This document shows positions 27,798 through 36,144 of a stretch of DNA of 64,000 bases, in pieces (within the stretch, counting starts at the first letter, position 1; every line of letters begins with the position of its first letter). Location of the stretch: positions 372,001 to 436,000 of the forward strand of contig NZ_CP011925.1 of assembly GCF_000238315.3 (NCBI RefSeq). Direction: 5' to 3'. Below the pieces are notes generated by a model. It made no database searches, had not been told where the DNA came from, and was given only the letters and a program-made list of their open reading frames with translations. This stretch comes from Pseudoalteromonas piscicida (GTDB taxonomy: Bacteria; Pseudomonadota; Gammaproteobacteria; Enterobacterales; Alteromonadaceae). The position numbers and the translations under genes were made by a program.

Positions 27798-27826
27798 TGG
27801 GCAATCCTCAGGGAAAGGTTGCCCAT
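27797..27826 (+). terminator. Hairpin between convergent genes at 27.8 kb
   Basis: Stem ATGGGCAA / TTGCCCAT with a 14-base loop that can pair further (CCT/AGG). No T-run follows on the plus strand. A weak terminator or 3' stabiliser. Confidence 0.4.
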
Positions 27827-27848
27827 AGTGACAGCGTACTAATCAATA

Positions 27849-28433
27849 TTAGTAGCTAAGCTCAATTTGACCAACTGCCACACTGCCTTTATCCCATGTT
27901 GTTCTGCACTTGAAGTCCAAAACAGCGCCACTTTCGTAGTTATTGTCTAACATTGTGGTGTAGCTAACAAATTGCTCTTCTGCTACGTTTGGATCAGATA
28001 TATCAGTCCAATCGAAACCTTTACCTGTCTCTCTAAACTTGAACCATTTATCTATACCGCCGTCGCTCACTTTACGAATTTTTGAAATCAAACAGAAGGC
28101 ATTAGTACCAGTTAGTCCTTTAGTTGTTCCATGAACGGTTAGCGTAAATTGGCCAATATTGGCATTTAGCGGCACGCTACAGTTGAAGTAACGCTCTGTT
28201 CTTAAGTAGGCAGGATTGAAAATAAAGTAGCCATTTCCCGTGGCGCCCGCTTGTTCACCGTGTTTTTGTGTTAACGCCTCTAAGTTACCAACTGCATTTG
28301 CATGTTTAGTGAAAGCAGCTGCTTCTAGTTTCGTGTCTAAAGCACAGTTATTCGCACCTGAGTACAACTCCACAGTAGCGTATGCAGAGTTCGCAGCAAA
28401 TAATGAAGCGATTATCGCAAGTTTGGTTTTCAT
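27849..28433 (-). CDS. Secreted hypothetical protein
   Basis: 194-residue exported protein with the signal peptide 'MKTKLAIIASLFAANSAYA' and mature start 'TVELYSGANNCALD'. Four cysteines ('NNCALD', 'YFNCSVPL', 'AFCLISK', 'DFKCRTTW') suggest two disulfides, and the composition is beta-strand rich, with no membrane segment. I do not recognise the family. It is alone on its strand between two convergent or divergent neighbours. Probably periplasmic or secreted. Confidence 0.65.
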   Translation of the reverse strand: MKTKLAIIASLFAANSAYATVELYSGANNCALDTKLEAAAFTKHANAVGNLEALTQKHGEQAGATGNGYFIFNPAYLRTERYFNCSVPLNANIGQFTLTVHGTTKGLTGTNAFCLISKIRKVSDGGIDKWFKFRETGKGFDWTDISDPNVAEEQFVSYTTMLDNNYESGAVLDFKCRTTWDKGSVAVGQIELSY

Positions 28434-28548
28434 ACTAATTCCTTGTTTTAGTTAGCGAAGTGGGTACATTAACAGGAGGAGCTGTTCGTGTAAATTAAAT
28501 GTTTTTTAAATATTGATGAATGTGTGTTTTTGGAGAGTAAGAAGAAAA

Positions 28549-28566
28549 GCGCACAACACGGTGCGC
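28549..28566. other. Short hairpin in the gap before the deacetylase-like gene
   Basis: GCGCAC-N6-GTGCGC inverted repeat in the intergenic region 28434-28669. It could end a transcript but has no T-run on the plus strand and only TTTTC some bases on along the minus strand. Nothing else was seen in this gap. Confidence 0.3.
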
Positions 28567-28669
28567 CTAATCAGTGCCATGGTGAAGGGGAAATTAACTA
28601 AAGGTGTTACACCAATCAAACCCTTCATAAAGATAAACGAATGAGCAAAATAAAAAGATCATCATTTTT

Positions 28670-29575
28670 TTAAAGTTTTGCAGCTTGTTGCACTACAATC
28701 GCGTGGCGCTTTGCTAATCTTTGGTGATCTTTATCGTATCCGCCACCAATTACGGTCGCGACAGGGACACCATGCTTTTGGCATAAGGTCAGCACCAGTG
28801 CATCTCGTTTCGCAATGCCAAGCCATGAGATATCCAATTTACCTAAGTTATCACCTTGCCAAACATCGACACCAGCGTCGTACAGCACAATATCTGGATT
28901 TAGATCAACCAATAATGACTCAAGCGTATGTGCGACTATTTCTAGGTAGTGTGTGTCACTGATCCCTACTTCTAAGCCAATATCTAAATCGCTAGCATGT
29001 TTACGAAACGGAAAGTTTTTCTCGCAGTGGATCGAGCAGGTATAAACATACGGGTTGTGCTTTAGCATAGCGGCAGTGCCGTCGCCTTGATGAACATCCA
29101 AGTCAAAAATGAGGGCATTGGTGATTTGATTATTTTCGAGCAGATGTGTGGCCGTAAAGGCGAGATCGTTTACCATGCAAAAACCAGAGCCAAAATCATA
29201 ATGTGCGTGGTGCGTGCCACCGGCTAAATGGCATGCAATACCGTGTTTAAGCGCAAGTTCTGCAGTTTTTAGCGTTCCAAGAGGCGCAGTAAAAGTACGT
29301 GCCATAAGCTGCTCTGACCAAGGTAGACCTATATGGCGCATCATTTTAGCGTCGAGTTGATTACGCCATAAGTCCCAAACATATTGCTCGCAGTGCACGC
29401 TTTCTAGTGGCGATGGGTTGCCGGGTTCTGGGCTATAAACATTGTTGTGAATGAGCCCTAATGCATCTACTTCTTGGTATAAACGTGCAAATTTACTCAT
29501 CACGAAGCGGTGCTTTGGATCAAAATTGAATGAGTAATTAGCGTGATAAACTAGTGGTAAATTTGGGTTGTTCAA
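28670..29575 (-). CDS. Histone deacetylase superfamily protein
   Basis: 301-residue zinc-dependent amidohydrolase of the arginase/deacetylase superfamily. Active-site motifs are 'GGTHHAHYDFGSGFCMVNDLA' (the HH pair that polarises water), 'IFDLDVHQGDGTA' with zinc ligands Asp and His, and the later Asp in 'YDAGVDVWQGD'. The compact size and the start 'PLVYHANYSFNFDPKHRF' match the class IV-like bacterial group. Substrates of bacterial members are acetylated polyamines, acetoin-related or protein lysines; which applies here is unknown. It is the third gene of an operon after a sensor kinase and a LuxR regulator, 39 bases after the regulator, which suggests the signal pathway and enzyme are linked. 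Confidence 0.88.
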   Translation of the reverse strand: MNNPNLPLVYHANYSFNFDPKHRFVMSKFARLYQEVDALGLIHNNVYSPEPGNPSPLESVHCEQYVWDLWRNQLDAKMMRHIGLPWSEQLMARTFTAPLGTLKTAELALKHGIACHLAGGTHHAHYDFGSGFCMVNDLAFTATHLLENNQITNALIFDLDVHQGDGTAAMLKHNPYVYTCSIHCEKNFPFRKHASDLDIGLEVGISDTHYLEIVAHTLESLLVDLNPDIVLYDAGVDVWQGDNLGKLDISWLGIAKRDALVLTLCQKHGVPVATVIGGGYDKDHQRLAKRHAIVVQQAAKL

Positions 29576-29614
29576 AAACGGCTCCGCAAATGGCGATATG
29601 GCAGTGTAGCAATA

Positions 29615-30241
29615 TCAATCCCCGAAGCCGAGCGCTTTAGCTTTTAGTGTTGCTTGTGTTCTGTCTCGTACCTGTAGTTTTGCGAGCAAGCAAGAAACCG
29701 AGTTACGGATGGTACCTTCCGCTTTATATAAAGTATTGGCGATTTCCTTATTGGAATATCCTTTCGCGATTAGTTTTAAAATATCCTTTTCTCGTGTGGT
29801 GAGCTTATCTAAAGTGGGGTCAGGTTTTAGTAAGGTCTCAGCAAGCTCATCTTGGATGATGAGTTCACCTTGATGGACTTGTCGAACGGCATCAATTAAC
29901 TCTTCTAAGTCCACGTCCTTAAGAAGACAGCCTTTAGCACCAAGCTCAAGGGCTAATTTTAGCTTTGCAGTGTCGTTGAAGGTAGTGAGGATTATGACTT
30001 TAAAGTTGATTGCCAAAGGCAAAAGCTCGGTGAGTACATCGACACCATCTAGCTCAGGCATTCGCATATCTAAAAGCACAATGTCAGCTGTAATTTGGTT
30101 TAATTGAACCTGTTGGATGAACTCACTGCCGCTGCCACAACTTCCAGAACAAACAATGTCACCACTTAGCGAAAGCAGTGCTTGCATACCCTGGCGCACA
30201 AGCGCCTGATCATCGACTAGGTAAACTGATATTTTAGCCAT
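29615..30241 (-). CDS. NarL/LuxR-family response regulator
   Basis: 208-residue transcription factor from the ATG at 30241; the longer frame to 30253 would give only four extra residues. The receiver has 'VYLVDDQALVRQG' and phospho-acceptor Asp in 'DIVLLDMRMPELDG'. The C-terminal LuxR helix-turn-helix is 'LTTREKDILKLIAKGYSNKEIANTLYKAEGTI' (split over residues 145-177), with 'QVRDRTQATLKAKALGF' at the end. The start overlaps the kinase stop (ATGGCTAA), a tight translational coupling, so the upstream DesK-like kinase is its partner. The pair resembles DesK/DesR. The target is unknown, but the deacetylase-like gene just downstream is an obvious candidate. Confidence 0.9.
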   Translation of the reverse strand: MAKISVYLVDDQALVRQGMQALLSLSGDIVCSGSCGSGSEFIQQVQLNQITADIVLLDMRMPELDGVDVLTELLPLAINFKVIILTTFNDTAKLKLALELGAKGCLLKDVDLEELIDAVRQVHQGELIIQDELAETLLKPDPTLDKLTTREKDILKLIAKGYSNKEIANTLYKAEGTIRNSVSCLLAKLQVRDRTQATLKAKALGFGD

Positions 30242-31346
30242 TTGTCGTCCCAAAATGGATAGTTAATGTTACGCCTTGATGAGTTGACACATCAAGACTG
30301 CCGCCGAGTTCTTGGATCCGTTCCTGCATACCAGCCAGACCATTTCCAAATCGAATACTATTTAAGGTAATGCCGTTGTCGCTTATTTGTACTTTTAGTC
30401 CTTGTTGACAATACACTCGTACTTGCATTTTATCCGCCTTGGCGTGCTTCAAGGTATTGGTGATGGCTTCTTGGCAGCATTTTAGGATGCAATTGGCATA
30501 ACTTAGTTTCTCGAGTAACGGGTGATGTTCATAGTCGAGTTCAATGTTAAGACGAGGGATAGATTCAGTGAGCCTCAGCAATGCATCATGGAGATCGATA
30601 TGCTCGTTGCTACGCTTGTCGCTGACTAAATCGCGAATACATTTTAGGGTGTCTTTAGCTTGCAAATAACAGCTATCTAATAGCTCGGTTAATGGTGCAG
30701 CCGCAGTTCGTCTTGCGACATCTAAATTTACAATTAGACTGGTTATTTGATGTCCAACGTCGTCATGTAACTCTCGTGCTAATTGAAGCCGCTCTTGTTT
30801 AGCAATACTTTGGCTTAACAGAGATTGCGTTGCAGATAGCTGGCTGTGGGCGAGTTGTAGCGCTTCTTTGGCTTCTTGTTCTTTTTGCATTCTTTTACAG
30901 ACCACGTACGCAAATAACTGAAAACAAGCAAATAACACAGCGTTGAGATATTCAAAACCATGTCCCCAAAAAAAGTATTGCGACGCAACATATAAGCAGG
31001 AGGTAATTAGGATATACCCAAGCGCAAAACTTAAAGGAACATAAAAAGCAAGGATCCCAACGAGTTTTACGTTGTAAATGAGATGAATTGCGGCGGGGGA
31101 AGTAAGGTTAATTGACTGGATCAAAAGCGCCAATACAAACAGCATTGAATATCTAACCTTGTAGCCATAGTACTTTTCGGATTCATTGATACATAAAAGC
31201 ACGAGGACCAAAACACCGATATGCTGTACCCAAGGCAGCCATTGTGCTTTTTGCTGAGCATAAATCAAACTTGGTATTGCAACGGCTAACCAAGTGAAAA
31301 TGGTTGTTACCAACCAAGCCGTCGGATAGCGAAAAAACGCCGACAT
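30234..31346 (-). CDS. DesK-like sensor histidine kinase
   Basis: 370-residue inner-membrane kinase. Five to six transmembrane helices occupy residues 10-165. The dimerisation/phospho-acceptor domain is HisKA_3 type with 'ERLQLARELHDDVGHQITSL' (the acceptor His at 'ELHDD'), and the ATP-binding domain has 'CCQEAITNTLKHAKAD' (N box), 'VQISDNGITLNSIRFGNGLAGMQERIQELGG' (G boxes, split). This matches DesK/NarX-like sensors, which sense the membrane state (DesK itself reads membrane fluidity). It heads the kinase-regulator-deacetylase operon. The stimulus is not known here. Confidence 0.9.
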   Translation of the reverse strand: MSAFFRYPTAWLVTTIFTWLAVAIPSLIYAQQKAQWLPWVQHIGVLVLVLLCINESEKYYGYKVRYSMLFVLALLIQSINLTSPAAIHLIYNVKLVGILAFYVPLSFALGYILITSCLYVASQYFFWGHGFEYLNAVLFACFQLFAYVVCKRMQKEQEAKEALQLAHSQLSATQSLLSQSIAKQERLQLARELHDDVGHQITSLIVNLDVARRTAAAPLTELLDSCYLQAKDTLKCIRDLVSDKRSNEHIDLHDALLRLTESIPRLNIELDYEHHPLLEKLSYANCILKCCQEAITNTLKHAKADKMQVRVYCQQGLKVQISDNGITLNSIRFGNGLAGMQERIQELGGSLDVSTHQGVTLTIHFGTTNG

Positions 31347-31575
31347 CTACTTACTCCGCTAAAAACCTGCTCCGCAGGTATTATTCCTTTATTCTCTTGC
31401 GAACCTATCCTAGCAGATATTTGTGACTCTGTGATGATGACGAATGTCATAAGTTTTACATTGTAAATCAAAGTGCAATAACGGTTTTTCACCCTTGATA
31501 CTGCATTGATTTGTAGCACCACTATTCCTGTTCTATCTTTATGTAACAATCTTTTCATAATTAGGGATACTCAGA

Positions 31576-34341
31576 ATGAAAAGTGTTAAGGCAAAACTTA
31601 TTTCTGCGGTAACTGCGGGTTTAGTGGTAATGCTCATCGGTGCGATGATTACTGTTTGGGTGATGAAACGCGTCGCGGAGCAGTATGACAGCATGATAGA
31701 CAATGAATTGGCTGCTCGCGAGCAAATAAACATAGTGCTCGATGATTTCAAAACCCAAGTACAAGAGTGGAAAAATGTACTCATTAGAGGAAGCGATCCT
31801 GCCCAGCTAAATAAATATTGGTCAAGATTTGAAACCAAAGAAGCTGAGGTGCAAAAGCAACTCAGTTCAATTGTTTCAGCCTATACGTTACCAACTACCC
31901 TAGAAAATAAGTTGCGCGAATATCAAAAAGAACACCTCACCTTAGGACAAAAATATCGTGAAGCGGTGGAACTATTCAAAAGTTCAGGCTTTGATATTAG
32001 CCTTGCTGATGCTTCAGTAAGTGGAATAGACCGCCAAGCAAGTGTTTACTTACTTGAAATTAATAAGCAAATTAACGCGTTAGTAGACACGAGAACGAGT
32101 GAAATTGTCGCGACAAAAAACCAACTTATCTTTTTTAGTACCCTCGGACTCATCGTTGTTGCGCTTGTGACTTTAGGATTACTGACTTGGTATATGCAGC
32201 ATTTAATCACTCGTCCAATCCGCCGTGCATCTGATGTGGCAAAGGCAATTGCGAGTGGTCGATTAGACAACGAAGTCGTTGTACACAGTGACGATGAAAT
32301 AGGTAACTTACTGACAAATTTACGATAAATGCAAACTAGCTTACTTGATGCGACTCAAAAGTTAGAGCTACAAGCAAAAGAAAACTTACGGATCCGTTAT
32401 GCGCTAAATAACGTGGCCGCGCCCGTGCTGTTATGTGATGACAGTAATCAAGTGATCTACGTAAATGCACAATGTGATTCTTTATTTGATCGTTACCGCA
32501 CTGCGTTAAGTGTGCCGACTGAAGTCATTAATCATCCAATTCCCGAAGCTTTACTTCACAGCTCTAAAGCACTGAATCAGGCTGCGGGTCAATTAGTACG
32601 TCAGTTAGAGTGGGAGTGGTGCGTAGGTGACATAATCATTGCGGTAACCGCCAACCCAGTTTCCGATCAAAATGATAGGGTGTTAGGTACGGTATTTGAA
32701 TTTAAGAATTTAAGCCAGACAAGACGTGCAGAGCGACAGGTTGAACAGCTCATTAAGTCAGCTTCCGATGGCAAACTAAGTGAACGTATAAACCTTGAGG
32801 GATACGTTGGCTCTATGAAATTAATAGCCAGCGGACTTAACAAACTACTTGATGCTGTTGAGCAACCTATTAGCCAAACAAAACAATATCTTACTTCGCT
32901 TTCAAAAGGAGAAATTCCCGAGCAGATTAACGGTGAGTTTAAGGGCGAATTTGCGCAAATTCATATGGCCTTAAAGCGCGCCACCTCATCACTATCGTTA
33001 CTTATTGAAGATACTTACAGCTTAGTTGCCGCCGCAGGAGAAGGGGAGCTCTCTACTCGCGCAGATGAAGCCAAGCATCAGGGGGAATTTCGGAAAATCA
33101 TTCGTGGTGTTAATGAAACGCTTGATGCGGTCTCTAAACCCGTAGCCCTTACTAGTGGATATCTAGAAAGTATCGCAAAAGGAGAATTACCCGCCTTAAC
33201 GAATGATGGTTATAAAGGAGAGTTTGATAGCATCTATCGAAGCCTCTTTGCTTGTGTCGGTGCGATTAAATTGATGCTAACCGATGCCGAAAAGCTTGCT
33301 GAAGCGGCCAGCGAAGGAGACTTGCATCATAGAGCTGACGCTAGCAATCATTATGGCGCATACGCCAGCATAATTACAGCCATGAATGAAACGCTGGACT
33401 CAATTGAAGCGCCACTTAAGGAGTGCATGAATGTGATGGATGGGCTGTCTCAGGGAAATTTAACTCGCCAAGTTGAAAAAAGTTATGCGGGTGATTTTGC
33501 GCTGTTGAAACAATCGGTGAATACCAGTGTTGGCAACTTAGCTAATATGATGCAAAAGTTATTAGCAATGGCTGAATCCATCACAGTTTCGGTACAGCAG
33601 ATCACCACAGGCATCGAAGAGTTAAGTGAACGCTCCTCTTCTCAAGCCGCATCTATTGAAGAAACGCGGGTATCAGTTGGTGAAATCACCGAAACCGTGC
33701 ACTCAAACGCCAGTAATGCGCAATCGGCTAATCAGTTGGCAATTGAAGTGAACCAGCAAGCACAGCAAGGTGGAAAGGTAGTTGAGTCAACGATTGAGGC
33801 AATGACCGAAATTAGTAAGAGTGCTAAAGAAATACTTACCGTCATTGAGGTTATTGATTCTATTGCGTTTCAAACTAACTTATTAGCGCTGAACGCCTCT
33901 GTTGAAGCTGCAAGAGCCGGAGAAAAAGGAAAAGGTTTTGCGGTCGTTGCCTCAGAAGTGAGAAATTTAGCGCTGCGCAGTGCAAGCGCCTCAAAAGACA
34001 TTTCTGAGCTGCTGGGGAGCAGTAACATTAAAGTGAAGCAAGGGTCGAAGCTGGCCTCAGAATCCGGCGAGACGCTAAAAACCATCGTGGAAAGTGTGTA
34101 TGGACTTGCATCGCAAGTGCAAACTATCGCAGAGGCCTGCAACACACAATCAAGTGGTATTGAGCAAATTAATCTAGCGATTAAGCAAATTGATGGTATC
34201 ACGCAGCAAAACAATACTTTGGTAGAGATGACGAATGCATCGGGGCTGTCATTGTTGAGTAAAGCCAATGAATTGCGAGAGATGGTTGAGCAGTTTGATA
34301 TCGGCAAGACTAAAGCGGAGTTGATGAAAGTGGTGAGCTAA
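31576..34341 (+). pseudogene. Methyl-accepting chemotaxis protein interrupted by an in-frame TAA in the HAMP domain
   Basis: One 921-codon reading frame with a single TAA at 32326-32328. The 5' part (250 codons) has a first membrane helix at residues 8-31, a four-helix-bundle ligand domain, a second helix at about 177-205 and the start of a HAMP domain ('ITRPIRRASDVAKAIASGRL' ... 'DDEIGNLLTNLR'). The stop follows at once, then ATG and '[13 protein letters not shown]', which is the normal HAMP second helix. Gln (CAA to TAA) is the simplest lost codon, since 'LxxMQxxL' is common there. The 3' part holds repeated HAMP-like units and an intact signalling tip. So a membrane receptor has been cut from its output, unless the stop is read through or is an error. 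Confidence 0.75.
32329..34341 (+). CDS. C-terminal (cytoplasmic) half of the interrupted chemoreceptor
   Basis: 670 codons open from an ATG that touches the upstream TAA (TAAATG), so re-initiation could make a soluble receptor. It has a PAS-like stretch ('[24 protein letters not shown]' split) followed by a poly-HAMP array: repeating 'GELPxxx...YxGEFxxI...LNxTLDAI/V' units near residues 120-400. The MCP signalling domain has the hairpin tip '[20 protein letters not shown]' and '[15 protein letters not shown]', intact for CheA/CheW contact. Known soluble MCPs with poly-HAMP arrays exist, so function without the membrane half is possible. Its lack of decay suggests a recent stop. Confidence 0.6.
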   Translation: MQTSLLDATQKLELQAKENLRIRYALNNVAAPVLLCDDSNQVIYVNAQCDSLFDRYRTALSVPTEVINHPIPEALLHSSKALNQAAGQLVRQLEWEWCVGDIIIAVTANPVSDQNDRVLGTVFEFKNLSQTRRAERQVEQLIKSASDGKLSERINLEGYVGSMKLIASGLNKLLDAVEQPISQTKQYLTSLSKGEIPEQINGEFKGEFAQIHMALKRATSSLSLLIEDTYSLVAAAGEGELSTRADEAKHQGEFRKIIRGVNETLDAVSKPVALTSGYLESIAKGELPALTNDGYKGEFDSIYRSLFACVGAIKLMLTDAEKLAEAASEGDLHHRADASNHYGAYASIITAMNETLDSIEAPLKECMNVMDGLSQGNLTRQVEKSYAGDFALLKQSVNTSVGNLANMMQKLLAMAESITVSVQQITTGIEELSERSSSQAASIEETRVSVGEITETVHSNASNAQSANQLAIEVNQQAQQGGKVVESTIEAMTEISKSAKEILTVIEVIDSIAFQTNLLALNASVEAARAGEKGKGFAVVASEVRNLALRSASASKDISELLGSSNIKVKQGSKLASESGETLKTIVESVYGLASQVQTIAEACNTQSSGIEQINLAIKQIDGITQQNNTLVEMTNASGLSLLSKANELREMVEQFDIGKTKAELMKVVS

Positions 34342-34355
34342 AGATCAGCAAAATC

Positions 34356-34672
34356 TAGGGTCTGTTGATCTTTCAAGTTTGTTTTTGCAGCAGTTTAATT
34401 GCCATTTATACAAGGCGGAGCCTGCGTAGCATAGTTATTCTATGTAAGTCTGGCGATAAAGACTTTGTGCTCCTGCAAAGTCACCTTACCCCACATCCTT
34501 GTGGGGCAACACAGAAGAAATGCTAATCAAGCGCTGCCCTTTGGGTTCATCTGAGTGCGCTTTGTTCATTGTTGCTCAACTTTTGCCTAGATTACTAGGC
34601 GGCAAGTCGAGCGTCGCGACCAAAACACACTCAGAAGAACAAAAATCAAACAGCAAAGGTCAACAGGCCCTA
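34356..34672. mobile_element. MITE family A, copy 2, with a 50-bp insertion (317 bp)
   Basis: Same element as at 12411-12677 and 63083-63349: left end GGGTCTGTTGATCTTT, right end AAAGGTCAACAGGCCC, flanked by TA. It differs by a 50-base insert at 34460-34509. The gap between the chemoreceptor and the DoxX-like gene (34342-34780) is mostly this element. Confidence 0.8.
34460..34509. repeat. 50-bp double-hairpin insert inside MITE copy 2
   Basis: Absent at the same place in copies 1 and 3. It contains two hairpins, GACTTTG-N8-CAAAGTC and CCCCACA-TCCT-TGTGGGG, and seems flanked by a doubled AA. Structure suggests a small palindromic mobile unit that inserted into the MITE. No second copy was seen in this window. 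Confidence 0.6.
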
Positions 34673-34780
34673 GCACATACGGTTGCTAATTTTATTGTTT
34701 TTAGGAACATCACGTGACATGATTGGATAATCTTGGTGGCTTTTTAGCCGCTAACAATGTTTAGGGATAAGGCATAAACC

Positions 34781-35263
34781 ATGGTTACACCAATCATCAT
34801 TATTCTGTTACTTTGCAGCCCGTTATTACTCGGTATTATCTATTCAAAGGTAAGAGGCGTACAGGTAGAGACAACAACGCTTGCTTGTTGGGGTCTCGGT
34901 ATCGCATTTATGTTCTTTTTTATTGGCCATATCGTAAAAGCACAGGGAATGGTAGAAATGTTACCTAGTTGGGTGCCGTATAGGCTTCCTTTAGTGTACT
35001 TCACTGGTGTCATCGAACTCGTAGTAGCGATTCTGTTATTTATACCTAAATATCAATTGCCTACAGCGAAAGCGGCTATTGCCATTTTTATCCTGTTTTT
35101 TCCTGCAAATGTGTATGCCGCGCTCAACAGCGTTGGCCTGGGAGGACATCAGTGGGGGCCAGTTTACTTGCTAATTAGAGCACCACTGCAAATCATATTG
35201 ATTGCTTGGGCATATTTTATGTGTGTAAAACCGCTATCAATGCCAGTGGCTGAAATTAAATAA
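34781..35263 (+). CDS. DoxX-like small membrane protein
   Basis: 160-residue inner-membrane protein with four hydrophobic helices (about residues 2-22, 30-55, 68-88, 92-115 and a last one at 130-150). The sequence 'FMFFFIGHIVKAQGMVEMLPSWVPYRLPLVYFTGVIEL' (split) and 'FFPANVYAALN' are typical for the DoxX-like family. Members associate with thiol or sulfur metabolism or with quinones, but most are uncharacterised. It is a single-gene unit right after MITE copy 2, so its promoter may lie partly inside that element. Confidence 0.75.
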   Translation: MVTPIIIILLLCSPLLLGIIYSKVRGVQVETTTLACWGLGIAFMFFFIGHIVKAQGMVEMLPSWVPYRLPLVYFTGVIELVVAILLFIPKYQLPTAKAAIAIFILFFPANVYAALNSVGLGGHQWGPVYLLIRAPLQIILIAWAYFMCVKPLSMPVAEIK

Positions 35264-35334
35264 AGCTCGGCTTAAATAGAACATATAAACAAAAAGAGGA
35301 GTGAAATTTCCTCATTTCTCTCTGTGTTTTGCGA

Positions 35335-36081
35335 CTATTGGTCTTTTACTTTTTCATTCCCTAGGCAAGGTTTTCCAGCTAAATGATCAGCCAAAATTTG
35401 TGCTATTTTGTCTGTTAGCCAGCTCGGACCTTCGTCAGTCATGTCGTTGTGTTTTGCATTCGCTATCGTGACAACACAACCCTGATATTTTTGCTTTTCT
35501 GCACGACTTGGCAATACTCCTTTGTCCGCTGGAAAGTCACTTGCTCGTATCGACAATACCTTTACATCAAGGCTTCTCGGTAATGGCACTCTGCGATGAT
35601 CTAGCGTGATGATTTGGTTTACAAATATAGCGCCGTGATTGATTAACCATGCTGAAATGTCACCGCCATTAGAATGGCCAATTAAAAGGGCATGCTCAAA
35701 ATCAAAGGTGGTGAACTTTGGCTTAAAGTAATCGTGAATAAACACTAGCGTATCAGCGCCCCGTTGCCAGTTTTCTGCGCGTGTTTCATATAAGTTCCCT
35801 TCGACGGAAAGAGGAGGATCAGTTGCAAGCTCATGGCCTACAGTAATAACCAAATATCCTGCTTGGTTTAGCGTCTTGACTAAGAATTGATATTCGGTAT
35901 GTGAGACTCCATAACCGGCGCTTAGCAGTGCAACGGGACAACGCGCTGTAGTTGAGCAGTTATCGGTATTGGATGGTTGATGAATTTCTACAGGAATTGC
36001 TCTATCACGAGCGGGATCAATCACGGTTTCAGCGGCCAAGGTGAATGGTAGACATAGCAATAATAAAAATGAACGTAACAT
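35335..36081 (-). CDS. Exported alpha/beta hydrolase
   Basis: 248-residue periplasmic hydrolase with the signal 'MLRSFLLLLCLPFTLAA'. The strand-turn-helix nucleophile elbow is 'LLIGHSNGGDISAW' with Ser in G-H-S-N-G, and the catalytic His is likely in 'IANAKHNDMTDEG' near the C-terminus. The oxyanion region 'PVALLSAGYGVSHTEYQFLV' is also typical. Substrate unknown; esterase or lipase-like action on small esters is possible. It lies 63 bases downstream of the M1 aminopeptidase gene in the same direction and is probably co-transcribed. A GTGGCGC/GCGCCAC inverted repeat lies between the two. Confidence 0.8.
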   Translation of the reverse strand: MLRSFLLLLCLPFTLAAETVIDPARDRAIPVEIHQPSNTDNCSTTARCPVALLSAGYGVSHTEYQFLVKTLNQAGYLVITVGHELATDPPLSVEGNLYETRAENWQRGADTLVFIHDYFKPKFTTFDFEHALLIGHSNGGDISAWLINHGAIFVNQIITLDHRRVPLPRSLDVKVLSIRASDFPADKGVLPSRAEKQKYQGCVVTIANAKHNDMTDEGPSWLTDKIAQILADHLAGKPCLGNEKVKDQ

Positions 36082-36144
36082 ATTTATCCTAAAAAATAGT
36101 GGCGCCCAGCAAAAGCCAAAAGCGCCACAACTGGTTGGAGTCTT

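Noticed and set aside
33870..34307. 145-codon minus-strand frame inside the chemoreceptor
   Set aside because: Antisense shadow of the conserved signalling domain; Ser/Leu/Cys-rich with no family features.
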